Source: Saccoglossus kowalevskii
Lineage: Eukaryota; Hemichordata; Enteropneusta; Harrimaniidae
Assembly: GCF_000003605.2 (NCBI RefSeq)
Contig: NW_003126884.1
Span: 295,645 to 354,931 of the forward strand
Direction: 5' to 3'
Length of the DNA: 59,287 nt
In this document: positions 51,501-59,287 of the stretch, piece by piece
Layout of the letters: each line of letters opens with the position of its first letter
How positions within the stretch are numbered: position 1 is the first letter of the stretch
The notes under the pieces: model-generated
Databases searched by the model: none
What the model was told of the DNA's origin: nothing
Seen by the model: only the letters and a program-made list of their open reading frames with translations
Program-made: the position numbers and the translations under genes

Positions 51501-54500
51501 ACATACTAACCTGAACTTGAGACTAATCATCTTTATTTAGATATAGCAAGAATGCATAAATTTTATGTATGTATATTTACGCTTATATCAACATAGCCGC
51601 AAGAAATTCAAAAAATTTCAATAATAAATTAAAAACAAGCAGCCTGTCGGCTGAGATAGCTCCGCTGTTAGCAATGCACATTTCAATTAAAGAACAGAAG
51701 ATATCATTAGAAAATGAACAATATGTATAGTATCAATGCAATGGGACTTGCTGTTTTTAACATAAATTCAAAAATATCACTTTTTACCAAAAATGACAAA
51801 AATATTCACCAAAATTAGAAAATAAAGATATCATTATGAAATGAACAAATCTGATAGAGGTCCACATGTAGTACCTATATATGTAATATTAGAGCAATTG
51901 GACTTGTGGTTTTTAACAAGAAGTCGAAAATATCACTTTTTACCAAAAATTACAAAAATATTCATCAAAATTAGAGAATTGATGATATCATTACAAAATG
52001 AACAAATCTGAGAAAGGTCCACATGTAGTACCTATATACGTAATATCAAAGCAATTGGACTTGCGGTTTTTAACAAGAAGTTGAAAATATCACTTTTTAC
52101 CAAAAATATTCACCAAAATTAGAGAATTGAAGATATCATTACAAAATGAACAAATCTGAGAGAGGTCCACATGTAGTACCTATATATGTAATATCAAAGC
52201 AATTGGACTAGCGGTTTTTAACAAGAAGTTGAAAATATCACTTTTTACCAAAAATGACAAAAATATTCACCAAAATTAGAGAATTGAAGATAAGATAATG
52301 AAATGAACAAATCCGAGAGAGGTCTACCCAAGGTACATACAATGTATACACCAAGTTTTCAAGAAGAAGTCGAAAAAGTAAAACATTGACACGGACGACG
52401 ACGGACAATCACTCGTATGATAAGCTCTGCTCGACAAAGTCGACAGCGGAGCTAAAAATGCATCACAATTACATTTGCTATGAATGTACAATACAACATA
52501 TAATTACCTGTTTTACATAACTTAATTGCATTCTTCCATTCCTCATTCTCCACATCCAAATGCTGCAGGTCGATATCACATAGCAATGACAGCCGTGGAA
52601 CGACTTTGTCAATGAACGGCTTTCTGCGTGGTGATTTGGTATGCGTACCATTCTTCACTGGGTAGTCGTATAAGAAAACGTTGACAAGCGTACTGTGAAA
52701 AAATAAGAAATCATGCATATAAATAAAGGCAATCTAGGAATGTATCTTAGTGACATCGTTTCATTTCACATTGAAATGCAAGGATACCAAGCAGTGATTA
52801 ATGTCACACTCTTGAAATACCTTCTATTTTGAATAAGTTAAATAATAACTACGACATATGTAGCACACAAGTGTATGTGTATACCTATTATATCGGCTTG
52901 TGTATTCGTTTTGACTATAGCAATATACTAACAGTATATGATCCACATTTGGCTTATCTTTTAATCCTGCTTTCCAAATCTGGAAAAATGCTACAGTTTT
53001 GGTAATTTAGTGGTACATTATTCACTATAGATTTCCATCCAATACCCAATATTTAGATCACTTTACTACTCCCATGTACACTGACTGTTGTGACATACCT
53101 GCCAATTCTATCTCTGACATTCTTATAACTATGCATAAGATGAGGTTCCACACAAGACAGTAATCTATGAAGTAAGTCATCTACTCTCCATTCTTGCTGA
53201 GCTAGACCACCTTGAAGAATAAACAGCAAGCTAGGGGTGACAAAATGAAAATTTTTATACTGAGTGTGGAGGTATGTATGGGGGTCAAAAAACTAACTCT
53301 GCGACGCGATTGTGCGACTCGCCGAATGTCGATTATTGCACTCTGCGACAGGATCGCAGTGTCACTCTGCAAAGAGCACGATTCCTATTGGTTGGTGGGT
53401 CGAACAGCGCGAATCTCAATGGTCGATGTTCACTGCATGACTTATAAAAAATTAATTTTTAAACGGTACGGTAAAAAAAAAGTGTGTAAACACTATGTAC
53501 TGGCGACATGCCGCACTGTTCGGTGATCGGCAAGCACATGAAGACAAATTGTGGGACCAAACAAATGACACATGGTTTACGGTGATTGGACACATCACAC
53601 CGCTGGCTAGAAAAATTAAATAGTATAACGTGCATGTTGGTCTTGGCTGCCTATTTACGGTGTAATGTTATCGCACAATCGCGTCGCAGAGTTAGTTTTT
53701 AGACCCCCATACATACATGGAGTGTGAATTGAATGTACTGGAAGCAAGGATTGAAATGCATGCAAGGGCAAAGCCAAGGTCCAAAATGCATTAGATAACA
53801 AAACTGGGTATATTAAATTAATTAAAACTCTACAATAGAATACCTGTTTTGACCAAGTAACATTTGGTCAAATAGTTGACAATCAAATAAACATTGAAGT
53901 AGAATTACAATTATGCAAAGAACTGACATTTGTTAATTTCTTCAGCTCAATATCAGTCTCTGAATGAAGTTTCAGTTTGGACAGACAGACAGACAGACAG
54001 ACTGACACACAGACACACAGACAGACAGACACATAGAACCCAATCAATGGCTGTCCAATCGAGACTGTCTTACCTGGAATCATTGAACGAGCCCACATCT
54101 CCACACAGCTGTTTTTCAAACAAGAGTTCGAACAACCAGTGGAGTTTGCGAGGATCCCGACTTTCGCAGGAGGTGGCTATTGACGTGGCCCAATCATTGA
54201 CAGTCTCTACTGACAGATTAGTCAAGGCAGTTTTCATCACAGGCACAAGAAATTCCCATAGCTTATCCAACTGTAATGAAAAGTGAGAGTTGAAAATCAG
54301 AAGATGGTTGAATGACAATAAAGATAGTACCGTAGTAGTGAGTGTATTGGTGGGATTCAGTTTGTTGGCTTAACCTAGTGTGCTACAGTCAGTGATGATG
54401 ACATGCCTAATTCGAAAATGAATATTTGCATACTTTTTTCATTTCAGAGATTTTAAAGTTACGTCACTCCCATAAAATGACCACAATAAAAATGTTCAGC

Positions 54501-57500
54501 TTTTAATAATCTGATATACTAATAGTTCTATATTCTAAAAAGATATCGGCAAATATGAACATCATTATTTCTTGACTTCAGATAAGGAATGTCTGAGAAA
54601 TACCTACACAAGTTGGAAAACAAATCAGTACTCAAAAGTAAAGAGAATCAGAACACAAAACAAACTGACATGCCACGGTTTATGCTAAAACAAACAACCA
54701 CAAGAAATGATTCTCAGAATCTACATTAAATAGTCATTGTCAATGTCAATGACATAGTCATGAAAAAGTGACATACTATTTTAGCGAATTGACGTAATAG
54801 CTAAATGTTGATTTAGCGAATCTCTCTCGTCTTTGTTGATTTCCTGTTTTCACAATACTTGTCTGTCGCCTGCTAAAACTAACGCGCAGTTATCACCGCC
54901 ATAAAAACGAAGATAAACTAGTAAGTGTAATAAGGAAGCGCTCCAGATTATTACGTTTTCTGTGTTTACAAAGTGTGTGTGTGGAGAAAAAGATGTTGTT
55001 TGGTTGCCATTTTGAATTTATAATAAAGTCATTAGCGATATTTTAAATTAGCGAAATTGTTCTCTCGCCAAATTCGCGAAAAAGACATGTTTTACAGTGT
55101 ATATATATATATGACCTAATAATGCGATGTATGTGTGAAGTTAGAACTTGATCGACCCATGCATGTGTGACATACGAATGCAAACACGCACAAGTCCCCA
55201 TTTTCAAACAGGGAGTAAAATAGGAAAATCAGTTATATTTGTAAATAAGTATGAATGTATTGTGATATTTACTTACTTTCTCAAATGGCCAATGTTTGGA
55301 GCCTCGTATAAGGCCGGCAGTGAGCTCCGACAGACAACGTTGACCACTTTCCTGAGAGTCAACAGCTAATCGCTGCATATGAGGTTTAAAACGTTCTAAG
55401 AACGTGTCATCAAAATTCCTGAAAAGACCCTGTGAGAAATGAAAAGATATCATACAGCTTGAAATAATTCACATAATATCATAGTTAATACTGTAGAATA
55501 CTTTATTTTCACTTGGAATTTATTTTCGCTGAAAGGATGATTCAGTGAAAATAAAATCCAGCGAATATACTTTTTTCCCTATATTTCACATTCAACTCGT
55601 CAAAAATCAGTGAAAATAAATTCCATACAAAACACTCAAAATGCCTTTTCAGCGAAAATTAATTCCACCTAAAATAAAGTATTTCACAGTAGTTGATTTT
55701 CAACTGTCACAAATTATTTTGATCATATTTGTTATTTGTATCATGACAAAAAAATGTGTCAGCTTTTAAATTTTGAAGCAGCATAAATTTTCACTTCAAG
55801 AAATTTTCAGAATTTCAAGATTTCTTGTAAAGACAAAATTCATGAGTTCACAATTTTCACTGACAATATGTCTCATGAAATTTAATAACAGTTTACAGTA
55901 ATTCGGAAAAGACACAAAGACATTGTAGAACTTCCTATCAGATAGATTTACAATGCACAAAAACACAACATCTACAGAAACATTCCTTGAAAATCTAGAG
56001 AAAATATTTTCATCATGTGAACCACCAAGTTGAATTAGCGGACAATAAATGAATATTAACATTACCTTGAAGAGAATAAATTTTCTATTATTAAATCTAT
56101 CTTTGCCTTTCTTTTCTTCTAATGATAAATAACCTATAAATTTATCCACAAAATCTTGATTAATAAAACAATCGTAAATCATCTGCTCTCCCTGAAAAAA
56201 AGAAAGAAAATACACCATATTATTGTTTTTGTTCTGAATGCCCCTAAACTATACATACGGATACTATCCCACTGATTAATACAGTGGATTAGGGTTGATC
56301 CAGTGTAAGTTTGACACATGAACAAGTTTGTCCAAAGCAGAGGATGCTAATAGAAAAACATGGTTGCAATTATGTTTTCTTGTCCAAATGAGTATACTTG
56401 ATGGGGAACAGTTACAAAGTAAAAACAGTACAATCCATGTGATGTTGCTGATTCAAGGCTAAGGTCATTTGTGGACATTATGGTCATGAGCGCTATTTAT
56501 AAAAGGTGTACAGAAGCACATATAAACCAAATATTGCATTTTGTTGTATATTGTTTCATTATTTTGACTGTAGAAACACCTGTTATGAACATGTGCATAC
56601 TTGCTACTAATAAAAGCAAACACAATACTATTAGCAGCTTTCCGAGACACTGACAAACCCAAGGCATCAGTTTGGATTACATATAACATATATTGTGATC
56701 TGCTAGTACCTGTGATAGTTCATCTCTGCTTCTTCCTAGTTTGGGTTGTTCACTTGGCGGTGCATACATGTACATTGGTCTGTGTGAACAAACAAAAACA
56801 CATGTGATTATAAGTTTAAATGAAACCAAGCTAGGTACACTCATAGACCCTCTAACAGGAGGGTCTATGGTACACTAGAGAAATGGTTGATGACATATTG
56901 ACATGCTTTTTGGGGACTAAAATGGCCACTAATCGATCAAAATGAAAAAGAAATTGATGACCTACTGTATATACCATTATGTGTTGACAGGGTAATATGT
57001 TTATATGCTAAGTTTGAATAAAATAGGCACAGGCATGTATAACAAAAGGTTGCAAACTACTGTTAGGTTTATCTGAGAAAGAGATATTCATCTTTAATAC
57101 ATGAAATGAATCCTAAAAGTTCCTCAATTCAAATCTTTGGTTATTTTTTATAACCAAAGAAGAGAGAAGAGCGAACTAAAAAATATCCTCAGTTTAAAAT
57201 AACGTGCTACCATTATGCTACAGTGAATAACATGAATACTGTATATCATGCTGTTAAAGCCGAGCTATTGAAGCATTGTACAATAGATGCGTGTAGGAAT
57301 TGAGTTATATAATATATCAAATGATACATTGGGTTCACTGAGCAGGATGTAACACAGAGACTCATCTATGAATGACAAACCACAACTTTTGATTGTGTAA
57401 CCTCATCTCTTGAAATATTTATAAATTGACAAATTACAAACTCGCACGAAAATGCGCCCACCCACTCGCACATACGGAAATACGCCCACCCACTCAAACA

Positions 57501-58562
57501 TATTATATTGAAGAGCTGATACTTACTTTGGCCATGTGTAATACCCCCAATGTGTTTTTTCAATCATAACGCACTTCTCCCATTGTTCCTTTGTCTTTGG
57601 AATATTTTTAGTGTCGTAGTGATTCCATGCATTGTCCAGCCTGTCGCCCTGGTGTATCTCGTTTCGGGACGGGTGGTTGTCTGGCAGATTGGCTTGTTTG
57701 TAAGGATCCACTTCCACCATTTTGTGTTTTCGCTTCTGTTGTTTCAGTATCGCTCCCAATCCGTTGATCGCTGTCTATATATAGAAAAATATTACAAGTA
57801 GAAAGTATTAAAACAAAAGACGCAAAACAAAAGGTGCCATACTGGATGAGTCAATTCTATATGCACATGATATAAAGGTAAGTACACTATCGAGTGTAGA
57901 ACAAAATGTGAATCCAGAATGGTGCCATGTGGAATTTAATATCATTATTTCTGATAAACCATTATTTAAACAATAATCAGAGTTTTGCCACTTGATTTAC
58001 GCTCAAAACTTGAATGGTACGTTGCCATGAACATTGTTGGTATCAATTGAGTAAAGAGTGGAAAATATAGCAGGTCAAATAACAGCATGGAGCTAGCAGC
58101 TGCTCAGCCTAGTCAGTGTATCTGTCAACTGACAAAAAATACAGTTCTCTCAACTGCAATACAATTTGGATCACTGAACCGGTAACCATACAACATGTGT
58201 GGAGATAAGTGTACTGCAAAGTACCAGACTTACCTTTCTCATGATGATAGAATCATGAACGAGACAGTTTACAAAGCAGGCCACAGCATTGGGTGGTATT
58301 GGGATATCACTCCGAATTAATAACAGCAATAATCCTATACCAATTTGAGAAAATTTCCACCTCCTATTGAAAGAAACAGTGAGAAAATAATGTTTTATTG
58401 TAACTTGTCCAGTCAAAAAATAATTTAAAAATTAAAAATGCGCTATATATTTAATTTTTCCCTTTTCCTGAGATATATACAATTCATACATATATTGGTG
58501 GTACTTACAAGTCACCTGAGTCTATCAACTTGACTAAAGTATCAACCAGTTTATGATATAGG
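36392..58562 (-). CDS. PSME4: Proteasome activator complex subunit 4 (PA200/Blm10 family), C-terminal third
   Basis: Fifteen coding exons on the minus strand, 5' to 3': 58562-58509, 58363-58234, 57774-57527, 56779-56710, 56191-56066, 55429-55277, 54270-54074, 53230-53099, 52692-52508, 51070-50994, 49946-49818, 46896-46741, 44742-44607, 42287-42154, 36526-36392. All borders are GT/AG and all phases agree, giving 686 residues plus stop; the upstream part is outside the window. Close family matches include [69 protein letters not shown] and [12 protein letters not shown]200 is a nuclear HEAT-repeat solenoid that caps the 20S proteasome and promotes breakdown of acetylated histones. The C-terminal YYA docks in the alpha-ring and opens the gate; it is intact. 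Assignment is near certain. Confidence 0.97.
36652..36792. mobile_element. Inverted-repeat element, MITE-like
   Basis: Imperfect arms of about 35 bp face each other. The left has GAAAGAGATGAAGAGGTTAA; the right has TTAACCTCTTTACCTATTTC. About 70 bp separate them. Intronic, 126 bp upstream of the last PSME4 exon in transcript sense. No target duplication determined. Confidence 0.5.
36793..39697 (-). other. PSME4 last intron, no recognised element
   Basis: AT-rich intron sequence. It has an X-box-like palindrome (38816-38829) and a perfect one at 39604-39617, but no exon or repeat family that I recognise. Confidence 0.4.
39604..39617. promoter_or_regulatory. Perfect X-box palindrome GTTGCCATGGCAAC
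   Basis: Ideal two-half-site RFX consensus with AT spacer, in the last PSME4 intron. Role inferred from the motif. Confidence 0.4.
39692..40417 (-). mobile_element. Family A element, left end deleted
   Basis: It starts AAACAAGCAGCCAGTCGGCT but lacks the GCTCCGCTGTTAGC segment. Five monomers follow, then the GACGACGACGG tract and the terminal hairpin GCTCGCTCGACAAAGTCGAC. Intronic in PSME4. Confidence 0.75.
40418..42153 (-). other. PSME4 intron between element and exon 14
   Basis: No exon or known repeat. GGCCATATAAAACAGGGATA at 41222 resembles a stretch near 44242 (GCCATATAAAATAGTGTATA), perhaps two relics of one repeat. Confidence 0.3.
42993..43028 (-). mobile_element. Solo terminal fragment of family A
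   Basis: CCTGCTCGACTTCATTGATA then GTAGAGCTAAAAAG resembles the decayed terminal hairpin end of family A (GCTCGACAAAGTCGACAGCG then GAGCTAAAAA) without any monomers. Weak but in the right order. Confidence 0.35.
43176..43208. other. Perfect 12-bp stem, 9-nt loop
   Basis: TTGAAGGCAGCA (43176-43187) and TGCTGCCTTCAA (43197-43208) flank CACCTGCTC. Directly after it, TTTCCTCAACACATTCT is repeated twice. Intron of PSME4. No target duplication noted. Confidence 0.6.
44188..44212 (+). repeat. (TG)n(G)n microsatellite
   Basis: GT repeats followed by a run of nine to ten G in a PSME4 intron. Confidence 0.8.
45078..45222. mobile_element. TA-type MITE, family E, intact (145 bp)
   Basis: Inverted ends GCGTATTTGCTCTATTA and TAATAGAGCAAATACGG, flanked by TA on each side (45076-45077, 45223-45224). 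No coding capacity. Serves as the uninterrupted reference for the split copy at 32998-34434. Confidence 0.8.
46093..46706 (-). mobile_element. Family B hairpin/tandem-monomer element
   Basis: It starts AAGAACTCCCGTGTGCTGAG, has four monomers with CCAAGTTTCAT.AAA and GCAAATTAG.TAATTAATATG, and ends ATTGTGTGCTTTGAACACAC then AGGAGTC. Minus-orientation relative of the 3428 copy. It ends 35 bp from PSME4 exon 46741-46896 and is interrupted by mini-hairpin copy 2. Confidence 0.75.
46523..46549. mobile_element. Mini-hairpin insertion, copy 2 (27 bp, 7-bp target duplication)
   Basis: Arms CATAGACCCTC (46523-46533) and GAGGGTCTATG (46539-46549) around CAGTA. Direct repeats GTCCAGA at 46516-46522 and 46550-46556. 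It interrupts a family B monomer. The paralogous monomer at about 3576-3600 (reverse strand CATTGGCCCAGAGCATCTAT) shows the uninterrupted site. Confidence 0.85.
46897..48679 (-). other. PSME4 intron, no recognised element
   Basis: AT-rich, with a poly-A run at 47679-47697. No exon or repeat family was recognised. Confidence 0.35.
48680..49274. mobile_element. TA-type MITE, family D, carrying a nested MITE
   Basis: Ends CTGTAAAATAAAATATTTTT and AAATAAAGTATTTTACAG with TA on both sides (48678-48679, 49275-49276). Related copies: 51261-51359 (internally deleted) and 55491-55689 (uninterrupted). The inner 391 bp at 48801-49191 are a second element. Confidence 0.8.
48801..49191. mobile_element. 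391-bp MITE nested in family D, 3-bp target duplication TCA
   Basis: Inverted ends GGCCAGACTTTTATTATCCC and GGAATAAAAAAAGTCTGGCC, with the match continuing into CTTGTTTC / GAAACAAG. TCA lies on both sides (48798-48800, 49192-49194) but only once in the empty family D copy at 55601-55610. No coding frame. The class is unclear; a 3-bp duplication fits PIF/Harbinger, CACTA or Academ types. Confidence 0.85.
50330..50917 (-). repeat. Family C tandem-monomer element (minus orientation)
   Basis: Three monomers contain AAAATGGCCACTAGTCGCCA, GTGCATCAGG, TACCAAGTTTGAACAAAATC and ATTTCTAAGATAC. It ends with a GGACGCACAAATGGACGCAC tract and the hairpin end AAGTCCCCGTTTTCGGACT. It sits 77 bp from PSME4 exon 50994-51070. 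Confidence 0.7.
51261..51359. mobile_element. TA-type MITE, family D, internally deleted (99 bp)
   Basis: Inverted ends CTGTAAAATA.TTCTTTTTTG and AAATAAAGTATTTTACAG, with TA flanks at 51259-51260 and 51360-51361. Confidence 0.75.
51632..52456 (-). mobile_element. Family A element, most complete copy
   Basis: It starts AAACAAGCAGCCTGTCGGCT (perfect CAGCC/GGCTG hairpin), then GAGATAGCTCCGCTGTTAGC. Five monomers of about 148-159 bp follow, with repeat starts at about 51900, 52059 and 52206. Then comes the ACGGACGACGACGGAC tract and the end hairpin GCTCGACAAAGTCGACAGCG. It is 52 bp from PSME4 exon 52508-52692. Confidence 0.8.
53272..53717. mobile_element. 446-bp non-autonomous element with 46-bp terminal inverted repeats
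   Basis: The left end GTATGTATGGGGGTC then AAAAAACTAACTCTGCGACG and the right end match as reverse complements over about 46 bp with one mismatch. TGGAG occurs beside both ends and may be the target duplication, offset by one base on the right. No coding capacity. It lies 42 bp upstream (transcript sense) of PSME4 exon 53230-53099. Confidence 0.85.
53978..54033 (+). repeat. (CAGA)n / (CACAGA)n microsatellite
   Basis: CAGACAGACAGACAGAC runs with ACACACAGAC variants in a PSME4 intron, about 40 bp downstream of exon 54270-54074 in transcript sense. Confidence 0.85.
54768..55098. mobile_element. Candidate MITE with TTTAGCGAA / TTCGCGAAAAA ends
   Basis: TACTATTTTAGCGAATTGAC on the left and AATTCGCGAAAAAGACATG then TTTTACAG on the right are loosely inverted. 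TTAGCGAA motifs recur inside on both strands. Borders and class are uncertain. Confidence 0.4.
55119..55216 (-). repeat. Family C end fragment
   Basis: ATGTATGTGTGAAGTTAGAA, GACCCATGCATGTGTGACAT and AAGTCCCCATTTTCAAACAG match the hairpin end of the 50330 copy. Confidence 0.55.
55491..55689. mobile_element. TA-type MITE, family D, uninterrupted (199 bp)
   Basis: Ends CTGTAGAATACTTTATTTTC and AAATAAAGTATTTCACAG with TA on both sides (55489-55490, 55690-55691). Contains the empty site for the nested MITE (AAAAATCAGTGAAAATAAAT). Confidence 0.8.
56842..56869. mobile_element. Mini-hairpin insertion, copy 3 (28 bp, 7-bp target duplication)
   Basis: Arms CATAGACCCTC (56842-56852) and GAGGGTCTATG (56859-56869) around TAACAG. 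Direct repeats GTACACT at 56835-56841 and 56870-56876. It lies in the PSME4 intron, 62 bp upstream of exon 56779-56710 in transcript sense. Confidence 0.85.
56873..57040 (-). repeat. Family C fragment
   Basis: AAAATGGCCACTAATCGATC and ATGCTAAGTTTGAATAAAAT follow the family C monomer order. Diverged. Confidence 0.4.
57134..57160. other. Perfect 11-bp stem, T5 loop
   Basis: TCTTTGGTTAT and ATAACCAAAGA flank TTTTT. No target duplication. PSME4 intron. Confidence 0.5.
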
Positions 58563-58998
58563 CTGAAAGAAAAAAAGAAAACACATTGGTTAACCAATCT
58601 GAAAATGTCTCACACAGAGTTTCGGCGGCTATATACTCATACTTATGCTAATAAGTTGCTACGCAATTAAAACAGCGGGCCCTTAGAATAACAAAAACAT
58701 TTCAAAAATTTTTTTTAATATGCTATTCATCTTAAACTCCAATGTCAAGTGTGAAAAACTCTAAGTACTCTAAGTAGAAAAAGAATTAAACATAAAAACT
58801 GCAAAGCATTTGTTTTAAATACCGACATTAAGAATTACATCACGTGATTAATTAATCGATTTCGACAAAAAAATGAGTAAGCAAAATCTAAAATAGTGAG
58901 ACGCATTTACAACTCTTGTGGCATTAAAATAATTCAGCAAGTACTATGACCAGGCAAAAAACTTCCTTGGCATTGGCAACAAATTATCAAATCAAAGA
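58563..58998 (-). other. PSME4 intron upstream of first visible exon
   Basis: No exon recognised between the acceptor at 58563-58565 and the family B copy. The next upstream PSME4 exon must lie beyond the window. Confidence 0.4.
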
Positions 58999-59287
58999 AA
59001 GCTTAGAAAGAACTCCCGTGTGCTGAGAGTATTGGAGACACATTAATTCAAAATTAATTGAACTTGAGATATTGATGGAAATGCAGAAAACTATCTATGC
59101 AAATAAGGTAACTAATATGAACACATTTAAGTGTAAAACTAATAAGGTCTGCGCAATGTAAAAGTAATAAGATCTGCGTAATGTAATATCTATGTACCAA
59201 GTTTCATTGAAATGTGATTAGAACCAAAAAATTATTAATTATTGTGCTAATTAAGAGAATTAATATGAACAGATTTTAACCCAAAAT
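58999..59287 (-). mobile_element. Family B element, truncated by window end
   Basis: It starts AAAGCTTAGAAAGAACTCCC then GTGTGCTGAGAGTATTGG. Monomers follow with TACCAAGTTTCATTGAAATG and TAATATGAACA. Same orientation as the 46093 copy. Confidence 0.7.

Noticed and set aside
1-59287. tRNA, rRNA or snRNA genes
   Set aside because: No GGTTCRANYCC B-box with matching acceptor stems and no conserved rRNA/snRNA segment was spotted by eye; a tRNAscan/Rfam run would be decisive.

Overview
This is a stretch of animal (metazoan) nuclear DNA. It has spliceosomal introns with GT/AG borders, AT-rich introns, and many interspersed tandem-monomer repeats and MITEs of a kind common in marine invertebrate genomes. 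The species cannot be fixed from the sequence. One assembly gap lies at 33468-33939.

Layout. (1) About 1-10.9 kb, plus strand: the 3' half of a TMEM63/CSC1-like (OSCA family) mechanosensitive channel gene. Eight coding exons can be placed, and the last has an apparent one-base reading-frame break. A long, repeat-bearing 3' region follows. (2) About 11.6-31 kb: a region poor in the repeats that fill both flanks. It holds a two-coding-exon gene (18927-23737, +) for an unrecognised 407-residue single-pass membrane protein with a charged juxtamembrane helix and a long disordered tail. Around it are several CRE octamers (TGACGTCA) and X-box/RFX-like palindromes, so it looks like a regulatory landscape. 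A decayed Myb/SANT-like gene, probably transposon-derived, lies at about 29.4-30.0 kb. (3) About 36.4-58.6 kb, minus strand: the last 15 coding exons (686 residues plus stop) of PSME4/PA200, the proteasome activator. They are fully phase-consistent and end in the gate-opening C-terminus YYA. The introns carry many mobile elements.

The three genes are not an operon or pathway. The two end genes are conserved housekeeping or sensory genes, and the middle one is an orphan to me. The most unusual finding is a family of very short insertions (23-28 bp). Each is almost only two 11-bp inverted arms (CAYAGWCCCTC / GAGGGWCTRTG) around a 1-6 nt centre, and each is flanked by a perfect 7-bp target duplication beginning GT. 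There are three copies, at 30336, 46523 and 56842; one interrupts a repeat whose uninterrupted paralogue is also in the window. Other notable structures are a 391-bp MITE nested in a TA-type MITE with a 3-bp duplication, a 446-bp element with 46-bp terminal inverted repeats, and three repeat families that share a 'T-run, hairpin, short GTCC tract, about 150-190 bp monomers' design.
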